A stretch of DNA of 64,000 nt from Bin5 sp965200685 (lineage in GTDB: Bacteria; Chloroflexota; Anaerolineae; Caldilineales; Caldilineaceae), in assembly GCA_965200685.1 (NCBI GenBank), contig OZ241379.1, positions 3,410,001 through 3,474,000 on the forward strand. The letters are read 5' to 3'. The notes below the pieces were generated by a model, which saw only the letters and a program-made list of their open reading frames with translations, was not told the DNA's origin and searched no databases. The position numbers and the translations under genes were made by a program. Below are positions 33,840 through 40,889 of this stretch, in pieces. Position 1 is the stretch's first letter; each line of letters begins with the position of its first letter.

Positions 33840-36011
33840 CTACTCCTTAGGGAAAAGGAACTCGCCTTCCCAGAGTTTGCCTTCGTCGGGTATCCACTGC
33901 CCGGTGTTGATACGGGCGATGGGATAGTTTGGGAGCGGGACAGATGCGAGGCATTTCCCGTCGAATCTTACGCCGTTCTCATAGAAAGCAAAGTTCAGGT
34001 TGTCAAAGCCGTATTGCTGCCGATGTTGGGGTAGGTCATTGGTGTCGTGTGGCATGATGTGCAAGAAGAAGCGAGCCTGTATGTCGTCTGGACGGCAAGT
34101 GTCCTTGACGTAGTGCAGGGTATTGTCGATGAGGTGTAGGGCGAAGTTGGAGCGGATTATTGGCTGTGTGTCTGTGATCGCGTGATAGGCATCAGCGTTT
34201 CCATAGGATTTGTTGACTTTGAGAATGACGGCATCGGTCAGCTCTGCTATGGGTTCTAGTTCTGGCAACGTGTCTAGGTTGGGCGTCTGGAACCCGCCAT
34301 AGAACCAGGTCGTGGCACAGGATCTAGGTCGACTTCTACAGTAAGCCCAGACGAGATAGACATCATCATCGGTATTTCCAATAAACTGTCTCGTCATGGA
34401 CTGAAACCCTTGCTCTGAGGGCATGCGATGATAGTCTGCGCGGCGGCTGCTATAGGGTGCAGCGACCGTCGGAGCGGGCCAATGACGTATATCATAGATG
34501 TGATAATAGGTCGCAGCATCAGTGTGCCAATACACGAATAACTCCGGTAAATTAGTCACGATAGCGTCATCAATGGAATGTTCTCGCATGTACTGAAAGA
34601 CTGCGGAATCAGCAAACCTTGCCACCATGGGGTTTAGACGAATATACTCATTTCCCTGCCGTATCATATGTATATTGATGGGCACAGACCGACCAAGCCA
34701 GAGGGCAAGAACTGCGCTGAGGAGAACAGTCAACAGACTGACCTGTTTCACCCCTCCCCGAACAATTGTGCGGATGAAGGGCAGATGACCGAGGGTTCCC
34801 AGCAACTTTCTCTGCTGTTCAGCGCGCAAGAATCTGTCCATAACCCATACGGCCGTGAACAGGAGCGGAATATACACGGGAGACAGGTATCTGTTGTTTG
34901 GAGGGTCGCCTGTAATGGTAGCAGTTGACCCAATGATTGCGATGAGATAGACCAGCGAGAAGGATCCGAATATGGAGAAAGGCCTCCAGTCGGTCCGTGT
35001 TCCAACCTTCTGCTGTGCGCGTAGGATACCCCCAATTGCAATGGCCAGTACCAGCAGGGCGCAGCCTATCAATGCTACAGCGAACCTGTGAAACTCTCCC
35101 AATGGCAAATCCAGAAATACCCAGCGAGACAGGGTGTTGAGCATGAAATCCAGAAGATTGGGTAAGGTCATGTTAGTTGAATATCTATATCCAGTCGGAC
35201 TTTCAGAGATCAGGAAGTTTCGCAGTATCCAGAGAGCGACAGGGAATACAGAGATCAGCGTATATGTGTATATGTTGCGATGTACTTCATCTTGGGCACG
35301 AGCGCGGTGGTTGCGCTGAAAAAGGAGTAGGGGCACAATGGTCATGGGCAAGGTAAGGCCGATGTAGCGTGTCAAGCAGGCCAGAGCGGTGAACACTGCT
35401 GCCCAAAGCAAGGAGGAGTGCTTGCCTTGGTGCAGGAAATAGTCGGTGTGGAGTAAAGAGAGGATGACAAAGAGGATGAAAGGGGCTTCGGACATAGCGA
35501 TGTAAGCAACCGAGGGCAAGGGGATGGAGAGCAGAATGGCAAGACAGGCCCAGAGGATGAGGAAGCGGGAGTGAATGCGCTGCCGCAGATAGTACCCGGC
35601 CACAAAGATGGTCAGCCCAAAGATGGCCGCATTGAGTGGTCCGGCGACAGCGTAAGGGTCAAACACAAAGAGGCTCGCTGCGGCGAGCAATATGGGATAG
35701 AGAGGGGGCCAATACAGATAAGGTTCTTTGTTCGTCAGTTGGCCGAAGCCCTCTCCCTCCAGCAGATGTCTGGCTACGGATATGTAATGTATTGAATCCG
35801 CACCTATCCTCACGCCATAATTGACTTGGCGCGCTAGGATGAGGGCTGCGCCGAGAAGGGCAAGCGCGGCTAGGGTCAGTGTGAAGCGGTCGGGACGCCA
35901 TCTCAGGATGGCTTGTGGCAAGGCCGCGGCCATGCGCTGGGATTTGGCAAAGTACATACGGACCCGCATATTCAGGATAGAATTCCTTCTCAGTTTCTTT
36001 GCTACATACAT
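33840..36011 (-). CDS. GT39-like membrane protein, copy 1 (first gene of the array)
   Basis: 723 aa from the ATG at 36,011. A start at 35,969 (MRVRMYFAKSQRM, 709 aa) is also possible, with AGAAGGA upstream at a rather long distance. The N-terminus is unrelated to the MHIRDL/MPTRDL type and lacks about five residues before PQAILRW, as expected for the copy with no paralogue upstream. A 15-residue patch (HRARAQDEVHRNIYT) replaces the usual RNT…KMKHIAVYT. It is the same DNA read in another frame between an extra G (about 35,307-35,310) and an 8-bp duplication (35,261-35,276) that restores the frame. A cassette, single module, head TNLPELFVYWHTDAATYY. A weak TAAAAT -10-like box lies at 36,060-36,065 on the minus strand. 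Confidence 0.88.
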   Translation of the reverse strand: MYVAKKLRRNSILNMRVRMYFAKSQRMAAALPQAILRWRPDRFTLTLAALALLGAALILARQVNYGVRIGADSIHYISVARHLLEGEGFGQLTNKEPYLYWPPLYPILLAAASLFVFDPYAVAGPLNAAIFGLTIFVAGYYLRQRIHSRFLILWACLAILLSIPLPSVAYIAMSEAPFILFVILSLLHTDYFLHQGKHSSLLWAAVFTALACLTRYIGLTLPMTIVPLLLFQRNHRARAQDEVHRNIYTYTLISVFPVALWILRNFLISESPTGYRYSTNMTLPNLLDFMLNTLSRWVFLDLPLGEFHRFAVALIGCALLVLAIAIGGILRAQQKVGTRTDWRPFSIFGSFSLVYLIAIIGSTATITGDPPNNRYLSPVYIPLLFTAVWVMDRFLRAEQQRKLLGTLGHLPFIRTIVRGGVKQVSLLTVLLSAVLALWLGRSVPINIHMIRQGNEYIRLNPMVARFADSAVFQYMREHSIDDAIVTNLPELFVYWHTDAATYYHIYDIRHWPAPTVAAPYSSRRADYHRMPSEQGFQSMTRQFIGNTDDDVYLVWAYCRSRPRSCATTWFYGGFQTPNLDTLPELEPIAELTDAVILKVNKSYGNADAYHAITDTQPIIRSNFALHLIDNTLHYVKDTCRPDDIQARFFLHIMPHDTNDLPQHRQQYGFDNLNFAFYENGVRFDGKCLASVPLPNYPIARINTGQWIPDEGKLWEGEFLFPKE

Positions 36012-36131
36012 GCTATATAGTATGGGGTATATTGCTTCATCTTGCCAAATTCTTGCAGTATTTTATCCGGATCACAAGTACCTCTAGCAGACAGATACCT
36101 GTTCGGGCGGCGGGACAGAATGACAGAGTTA

Positions 36132-36140
36132 TGCTATAAT
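36132..36140 (+). promoter_or_regulatory. Extended -10 promoter for the phosphotransferase gene
   Basis: The sequence TGCTATAAT is a perfect extended -10 element (TGn followed by TATAAT at 36,135-36,140). No good -35 box is visible at the usual distance, which fits the extended type. A start of transcription near 36,147 would leave a leader of about 78 nt before the ATG at 36,225. The region 36,012-36,224 separates this gene from the divergently transcribed array. Confidence 0.55.
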
Positions 36141-36224
36141 CGTCTGAACGCCAGTTCTTCGTTGCCAATAACTGCAATTACGAAAAAGTAGGGCGTATCT
36201 CCATACTCAAAAGCGATAAATCTT

Positions 36225-37301
36225 ATGGCCTTACCCCTTCCTCCCGACACCATCAGCGTACGCGCTGACGAGCAATTCAATGAAAATCGTGTAGCAGACT
36301 TCCTGCGTGGAAAGCTGCCCGGTACAGAAAATCCATTGACTGTACGTCAGTTTGGAGGCGGTGCTGCCAATCTGACCTATCTGCTCGACTACGGTAGCCA
36401 TGAGTACGTCCTACGCCGCCCTCCATTGGGTCCGGTGGCAGCGTCCGCGCACGATATGGCTAGGGAATCAAAGGTGCTCCTACGGTTGTGGAAGGCATTT
36501 CCCCTGGCCCCTCGGGCATACCTGTTTTCTGATGACGAGTCGGTCGTTGGCGCGCCGTTTTTTATCATGGAAAGGCGGCATGGAATCGTTGTCCGCCATT
36601 CGCTCCCACAGATATACGACCCACAACCCGATGCCCCCCGACGGATGGGCGAGGCATTGGTTGAGACCTTGGCCGACCTCCATGCTGTAGACTTCAGTAC
36701 CCTCGGCCTAGAAGGTTTGGGCCGGCCGGCCGGCTTCATCTCCCGGCAGATCGAAGGCTGGTGGCGGCGCTGGCAGGCGGCCAAATTGGCGGACCTGCCG
36801 TCTATGAATGCAGTCTATGAGTGGCTGCGGGCGAACGAACCGCCGGCAGGGCCGCCCTCGTTGCTCCACAATGACTATAAGCTGGACAATGTGATGCTGT
36901 CCGCTGATGATCCAGGACGCATCGTCGCAGTCTTTGACTGGGATATGTGTACCCTAGGCGATCCCCTTTCCGATGTCGGCGCGCTGCTGGCCTACTGGTG
37001 CCTGCCCGACGACCCGCCCCATTTTCAGGCCATGGCCATGATGCCGATAGATGGCCGTTTCCCGCGGCGGCAGGAACTGGTGGCCCGCTATGCCGAACGC
37101 AGTGGCCGGGATATGTCTGCTATCCACTTCTATCATGCCCTCAGTCTGTTCCGAGTGACGGTCATCATCGCCCAAATTTATATCCGCTTTGTGCGCGCGC
37201 AGACCCAGGACGAACGCTTTGCCGCCTTCGGGCCGCGCATTCCGGCCGCGGCCCAGGCGGCCCTGGATATCGCTATGGAACCCGGTTTGGCATCACTGTA
37301 G
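36225..37301 (+). CDS. Phosphotransferase of the ACAD10/ACAD11-like APH family
   Basis: 358 aa, the usual length for the bacterial stand-alone kinase-like domain. The glycine-containing N-lobe (FGGGAANLTYLLDYG, about residues 44-58, and VLRRPP) is followed by the catalytic loop LLHNDYKLDNVM (about 214-225, HxDxxxxN) and the metal-binding VFDWDMCTLGDP (about 235-246). Relatives fused to acyl-CoA dehydrogenase in animals phosphorylate 4-hydroxyacyl-CoAs. The substrate here is unknown. No acyl-CoA dehydrogenase gene is next to it, so the metabolic link cannot be read from context. The ribosome binding site is weak. It is divergent from the array, with 213 bp between them. Confidence 0.85.
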   Translation: MALPLPPDTISVRADEQFNENRVADFLRGKLPGTENPLTVRQFGGGAANLTYLLDYGSHEYVLRRPPLGPVAASAHDMARESKVLLRLWKAFPLAPRAYLFSDDESVVGAPFFIMERRHGIVVRHSLPQIYDPQPDAPRRMGEALVETLADLHAVDFSTLGLEGLGRPAGFISRQIEGWWRRWQAAKLADLPSMNAVYEWLRANEPPAGPPSLLHNDYKLDNVMLSADDPGRIVAVFDWDMCTLGDPLSDVGALLAYWCLPDDPPHFQAMAMMPIDGRFPRRQELVARYAERSGRDMSAIHFYHALSLFRVTVIIAQIYIRFVRAQTQDERFAAFGPRIPAAAQAALDIAMEPGLASL

Positions 37302-37360
37302 TGAGCAATGGCTATTGGGATTGACGAAGGAGTCCAATTATCGCTATGATACCCTAGTGC

Positions 37361-37390
37361 CCTGTGGCCTATCATTGCAGTATCCACAGG
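37361..37390. repeat. Short palindromic repeat (intergenic)
   Basis: CCTGTGG (37,361-37,367) and CCACAGG (37,384-37,390) form a 7-bp stem with a 16-nt loop between the phosphotransferase and oxidoreductase genes. There is no T-run, so it is not a typical intrinsic terminator. The words CTGTGGCC and TGCAGT are shared with the other palindromes of this half of the window. Confidence 0.5.
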
Positions 37391-37437
37391 TGTATCGCAA
37401 GAACTTCATGATTCATCCACGACTGAAGGAGTGCCAC

Positions 37438-38634
37438 GTGCAGGAACACAAAATCGCAATGTTAGGGACCGGCCTCATCGGTATGTTTTATACAATGACC
37501 CTCCACGGGAAGCGAGGCCGCGACCGGGTGCAGATCGTCTACTCCCGCAGCCCAGAGCGGGCCAAAACCTTCGCCGAGGAATGGGGGATTCCCAAATGGA
37601 CAACCGACCTCACGGAAGCCATCAGGGCCGACGACATCGACACAGTCGTCATCGGCTTGCCCAATCATATCCATGAAGAGTGTGTAAACTTGGCCGCGGA
37701 CGCAGGCAAGTCGATCCTCTGCACAAAGCCCTTAGGCCGCACAGCTACCGAGGCCAAACGGATGCTTGAGAAGGTCGAAGCAGCGGGGGTCTTCGGCGGC
37801 TATCTGGAAGACCTGTGCTACACCCCCAAGACCCTCAAGGCCATCGCCTCTGTCCAGAACGGCGCATTGGGCGAAGTTACCTGGGCCCGCTCCCGGGAGA
37901 CCCATCCCGGCCCCCACAGTGATTGGTTCTGGGATCTGGAGCAGGCCGGTGGCGGTGCCATTGTGGACTTGGGCTGCCACTGTATCGAAATTGTACGCTG
38001 TTTCATCGGCAAGGACATCCGCCCTGTGGAAGTGATGTGCTGGGCTGATACCCTTGTCCATCCCATTGAAGCCGAGGACAATGGCATCGCGCTCATCCGC
38101 TTTGAGAACGGGGCCATCGGCCAATTTGAAGTAAGCTGGACCTTCCGCGGCGGCATGGACCTGCGGGATGAGGTGGCCGGGACCGAAGGGACGATCTGGC
38201 TGAACCACTTCCTGCGTACCGGCTTTGAGATGTATACCAGCGGCGAAGGTGCCGGCTATGTGGCGGAAAAGGCCGAATCTGAAAGCGGCTGGCTGTTCCC
38301 GGTCGGTGATGAAGTGAGCGAACTAGGCTACACCGATATGTTCAATGATATGTTCAACGCCATTGATCATGGTCATGAGCCGCAGGAGACGTTCTTTGAT
38401 GGCTATGTAGTCAACGCAGTCATTGACGCCTGCTACCGTTCGGCCGCTTCTCACCAATGGCAGCCGGTGGTGTTGGAAATCTGGCGCGGGCAGGAAAACG
38501 CGCCCCGCATCAGTGGCGGCCGCGCAGAGGTGGACGGCCTGTTGGTGATCAAACAGGAGCGTATGCCCGATGGTAAAGTGAAGCAGATTCTGAAAAACCC
38601 AGAGACAGGAGAGATCAGCCAGCGGCTGATATAA
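37438..38634 (+). CDS. Gfo/Idh/MocA family NAD(P)-dependent oxidoreductase
   Basis: 398 aa. The N-terminal Rossmann motif GTGLIGMFY (about residues 10-18) follows a short strand (HKIAMLGTG). The family's lysine motif appears as CTKPLGRTATEA (about 98-109), in place of the usual EKP. A C-terminal dimerisation/substrate domain carries GGGAIVDLGCHCIEIVR (about 178-194), the usual His-containing helix start. Such enzymes oxidise or epimerise sugars and cyclitols. The GTG at 37,438 is chosen because AAGGAG sits 6 nt upstream (37,426-37,431); an ATG at 37,408 in the same frame has no such signal. With the adjacent hydrolase and ABC transporter it probably belongs to carbohydrate catabolism. Confidence 0.88.
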   Translation: MQEHKIAMLGTGLIGMFYTMTLHGKRGRDRVQIVYSRSPERAKTFAEEWGIPKWTTDLTEAIRADDIDTVVIGLPNHIHEECVNLAADAGKSILCTKPLGRTATEAKRMLEKVEAAGVFGGYLEDLCYTPKTLKAIASVQNGALGEVTWARSRETHPGPHSDWFWDLEQAGGGAIVDLGCHCIEIVRCFIGKDIRPVEVMCWADTLVHPIEAEDNGIALIRFENGAIGQFEVSWTFRGGMDLRDEVAGTEGTIWLNHFLRTGFEMYTSGEGAGYVAEKAESESGWLFPVGDEVSELGYTDMFNDMFNAIDHGHEPQETFFDGYVVNAVIDACYRSAASHQWQPVVLEIWRGQENAPRISGGRAEVDGLLVIKQERMPDGKVKQILKNPETGEISQRLI

Positions 38635-38690
38635 TACCAGTGGCCAGTACGCTACAGGTCGCTGAATGCAAGGAAAGTTGCTCCAACCCC

Positions 38691-39554
38691 ATGAAGCTGA
38701 TCAAACCGGTCTTGCAGGACGAAGCATTTCTGGCCGATGTGCGGTCGGTGTCTGATGACGAGCGCGCGCTCCACATCTGGTGGCTGGGCCAGAGCGGTTT
38801 TCTGCTCAAGTGGCAGGGCCATCATCTGCTCTTTGACCCCTATCTGTCCGATTCACTAACAGCCAAATACGCGGCTACGGACAAACCTCACATCCGCATG
38901 ACCGAACGGGTGGTGGCCCCGGAGCGGCTGGACTTCGTCACTGTTGTGACCTCCAGCCACAATCATACGGACCACTTGGACGGGGCCACCCTTGGCCCGC
39001 TTTTGGCTGTGAATCCGGGACTGCCACTGGTCATCCCCGAGGCCAATCGGGCTTTTGTGGCCCAACGGTTGGGCTGCGACCCAGTTCTGCCCATTGGTTT
39101 GGATGATGGCCACAGCACGAGGGTGGGTGCGTTCCACTTTCACGGCATCGCTGCCGCCCATGAAGACTTGGAAACCGACGACCTGGGACAACATACGTTC
39201 TTGGGTTATGTGGTGAAGTGCGGCCCCTGGACCGTCTATCACAGCGGGGATACGGTCCGCTATCTTGGTCTGGTAGAGCGGTTGATGTCTTTTGACGTAG
39301 ATGTGGCGATTCTGCCCATCAATGGGCGCAATCCGCAACGCCGGGTGGCGGGCAATCTCAATGGGACTGAGGCTGCTGAGCTCGCCAAAGCCATCGGGGC
39401 TGGGCTGGTCATCCCTTGCCACTATGAAATGTTCACCTTTAATACCGCGCCGCCGGCTGCGTTCATGGCCGCTGCCGCACAGCTCCAGCAGCCAGTGCGG
39501 GTTCTGCGCGCCGGCGAACGCTGCACACTGCAATTTCGGGCCACAGACCGCTGA
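38691..39554 (+). CDS. UlaG-like metallo-beta-lactamase-fold hydrolase
   Basis: About 287 aa from the ATG at 38,691 (MKLIKPVLQDEAF); a GTG at 38,640 would add 17 residues. The zinc motif is SSHNHTDHLD (HxHxDH, about residues 92-101), followed by later metal ligands in HSGDTVRY and PCHYEMF. The WWLGQSGFLLKWQGHHLLFDPY start is the typical first strands of the L-ascorbate-6-phosphate lactonase-like group. The likely role is lactone or phosphoester hydrolysis in sugar breakdown; the substrate is unknown. The stop codon directly abuts the stop of the convergent PfkB gene (TGATCA). Confidence 0.82.
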   Translation: MKLIKPVLQDEAFLADVRSVSDDERALHIWWLGQSGFLLKWQGHHLLFDPYLSDSLTAKYAATDKPHIRMTERVVAPERLDFVTVVTSSHNHTDHLDGATLGPLLAVNPGLPLVIPEANRAFVAQRLGCDPVLPIGLDDGHSTRVGAFHFHGIAAAHEDLETDDLGQHTFLGYVVKCGPWTVYHSGDTVRYLGLVERLMSFDVDVAILPINGRNPQRRVAGNLNGTEAAELAKAIGAGLVIPCHYEMFTFNTAPPAAFMAAAAQLQQPVRVLRAGERCTLQFRATDR

Positions 39555-40550
39555 TCACGGGCTACTGATGTTGTGGACGTCCGCCCGTGACAGGGTATGC
39601 AGCGCACGGCCGGGCGTGGAAACAACAGTGGCCGCGACAGCATTGCCGAAGCGCGCTGCCTGCACCGCATCTGCGCCCTCCTGAATGGCCAGCAGAAATC
39701 CGGCATTGAAGGAATCCCCCGCGCCGACGGTACTCTGGACCTTCACGGAAAAGCCGGGCACATCAACATAGCAGTGGCCTGTGACCGCTGACCTATTACC
39801 GGGGGCTACTGTGGCCTGGCCACTGCTGTAGGCCACAGTAGCCCCGGCCGCGCCCTGTTTGATGACGACACAGCCTGTACCGCTGTCCAGAATGTCGGCC
39901 ATCCCCGCAGAAATATCCGCTTGGCCGCTGCAGACCTGCAACTCATGATCGTTACAGATGAAAAAATCTGTGTGCGGTAGCAGTGGGCGCAGCTCAGCCA
40001 AGCGCACCGGCTCGCCGATGGCCGGGCCGATATCCAGAGCGGTGCGTGTGCCAAAGCGTTGAGCACTCTGGAACAGCTCCACGCAGCCCTGGGCGCGCAG
40101 GCCGGGCAGAATTGAATAACTGGTGAGTAGAAGCAGATCTGCATCGCGCACACTGGACCCGCTGATGGCCTTGCTGTCCACCCTTGCATTGGCACCGGGG
40201 TGATAAAATGCAGCCCGGTTCTGCTGGGTATCGCTGAGAATGAGAGTTGTCGCGGTCCCTTCATCCCGGCAGCGGCTAACGCCATCCATTCCCACCCCGA
40301 CAGCCGAGAGCCAGTCCTGCATCCAAGTGCCCAGATCGTCCGTGCCTAGCCCGCCTACCAATTCCACCGACGCGTTCAGACGGGCCAGGACATAGGCAGT
40401 AATAGCCCCATTGCCGCCGCCGGCCAATCGTAGAGGATCGTCGTGGAAGACGAGGCTACCCACAGTGAATTCGTCCCCTTCTGTGTGGGGCATATGTGTC
40501 AGATTGGAGACGAACAGATCGACGGTGATCGTACCGATGACTGTAAACAT
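39555..40550 (-). CDS. PfkB/ribokinase family carbohydrate kinase with a repeat-encoded insert
   Basis: 331 aa from MFTVIGTITVD (ATG at 40,550); an ATG at 40,607 would add 19 residues with no support. It has the N-terminal GGGNGAITAYVLARL motif and, near the C-terminus, TVGAGDSFNAGF with the catalytic Asp of the PfkB family. Members phosphorylate sugars or nucleosides. Between the strands ATVAYSSGQ and VPGFSVKVQ, where relatives have a short turn, lies an extra stretch (VAPGNRSAVTGHCYVD). Its codons coincide with a palindromic repeat whose core is at 39,802-39,845. The frame and all motifs are kept, so the enzyme is probably active. It is transcribed towards the hydrolase and away from the ABC operon. 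Confidence 0.85.
   Translation of the reverse strand: MFTVIGTITVDLFVSNLTHMPHTEGDEFTVGSLVFHDDPLRLAGGGNGAITAYVLARLNASVELVGGLGTDDLGTWMQDWLSAVGVGMDGVSRCRDEGTATTLILSDTQQNRAAFYHPGANARVDSKAISGSSVRDADLLLLTSYSILPGLRAQGCVELFQSAQRFGTRTALDIGPAIGEPVRLAELRPLLPHTDFFICNDHELQVCSGQADISAGMADILDSGTGCVVIKQGAAGATVAYSSGQATVAPGNRSAVTGHCYVDVPGFSVKVQSTVGAGDSFNAGFLLAIQEGADAVQAARFGNAVAATVVSTPGRALHTLSRADVHNISSP
39802..39845. repeat. Palindromic repeat inside the PfkB gene
   Basis: GGGGCTACTGTGGCCT (39,802-39,817) and its exact reverse complement (39,830-39,845) form a perfect 16-bp stem around a 12-nt loop containing GGCCACTG. It lies within the coding region and is read in frame. The adjoining bases (AGCAGTGGCCTGTGACCG) match the intergenic palindromes at 42,260 and 59,373. 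A perfect 16-bp stem inside an enzyme gene is unlikely by chance and suggests a mobile or replicating palindromic element inserted in frame. Confidence 0.8.
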
Positions 40551-40658
40551 TTCCCATTGGCCTTTTCTGTGAGCTGGTGAGCAGAAGTCCCCACATTGTA
40601 TAGGCAAGGCAACCTGTATGGAAATCGAATCGTGCTTGGAAAGGGGCCTGTATCTGAG

Positions 40659-40727
40659 CAGGATTGGCAGGATGCACAGGAATCAAACAGGATATTGAAT
40701 CCAGAGAATCTTGATTGTCTGTGCAGG
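40659..40727. repeat. Degenerate CAGGAT-type dispersed repeat
   Basis: The stretch contains spaced CAGGAT/ACAGG words (CAGGATTGGCAGGATGCACA and following) ending in AATCCAGAGAATCTT at 40,698-40,712. The same 15 bp occur at 44,202-44,216. A related stretch with ATTTACAAGATTTGCAGGAA lies at 48,458-48,525. Repeats with this CAGGATTnACAGGAT texture are common in the intergenic DNA of many bacterial genomes; the family name is not known to me. Confidence 0.5.
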
Positions 40728-40738
40728 TATGGTATACT
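40711..40738 (+). promoter_or_regulatory. Promoter of the ABC transporter operon
   Basis: TTGATT (40,711-40,716) and TATACT (40,733-40,738) are separated by 16 bp, and TGG directly before TATACT makes an extended -10. Transcription from about 40,745 would give a leader of about 145 nt before the sugar-binding protein. Confidence 0.6.
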
Positions 40739-40889
40739 TCTCCCGCGTTTGAATTGCGTTCTCCCCCGAACTGGCAAATCAGAGATACCTGGTCCCATTT
40801 TGTGCCCTGCCTTTGGCGTGGTGTAATCATATAGAGGACACATTATGAATCTAGGCTGTTTTCAATCATCTTTTCAGGAGGAAAACTGA

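Larger units (their letters stand above)
1..36011 (-). repeat. Tandem array of at least 16 GT39-like membrane protein genes
   Basis: Sixteen paralogous genes lie head to tail on the minus strand with a period of about 2.1-2.5 kb. Fifteen are complete and the leftmost runs off the window. Each pair is separated by exactly 4 nt between stop and next ATG, and no other gene or promoter-sized gap interrupts them. The rightmost copy (33,840-36,011) is the first transcribed. All 15 complete copies are open from start to stop. Near-identical blocks recur at different distances, for example 2,676-3,325 with 4,795-5,447. A three-way match joins 6,024-6,635, 19,203-19,814 and 26,322-26,933. This is what unequal crossing-over and gene conversion in a tandem family would leave. 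Family expansion is seen directly; the mechanism is inferred. An assembly artefact is possible in principle, but the copies differ too much from each other for simple read stacking. Confidence 0.95.
40551..40889. other. Divergent intergenic region with promoter and CAGGAT-type repeat
   Basis: This 339-bp space lies between the PfkB start and the sugar-binding protein. It holds a degenerate CAGGAT repeat (40,659-40,727), a good plus-strand promoter (40,711-40,738) and an AGGAGG ribosome binding site shortly before the ATG at 40,890. I see no gene in it and no clear operator palindrome. Confidence 0.6.

Noticed and set aside
1..36011. Diversity-generating retroelement or CRISPR-like array as cause of the repeats
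   Set aside because: No reverse transcriptase, template/variable repeat pair, cas gene or short spacer pattern is visible; the repeat unit is a whole gene.
37189..37437. Extended N-terminus of the Gfo/Idh/MocA protein
   Set aside because: It overlaps the end of the phosphotransferase gene, and a strong ribosome binding site precedes the GTG at 37,438.
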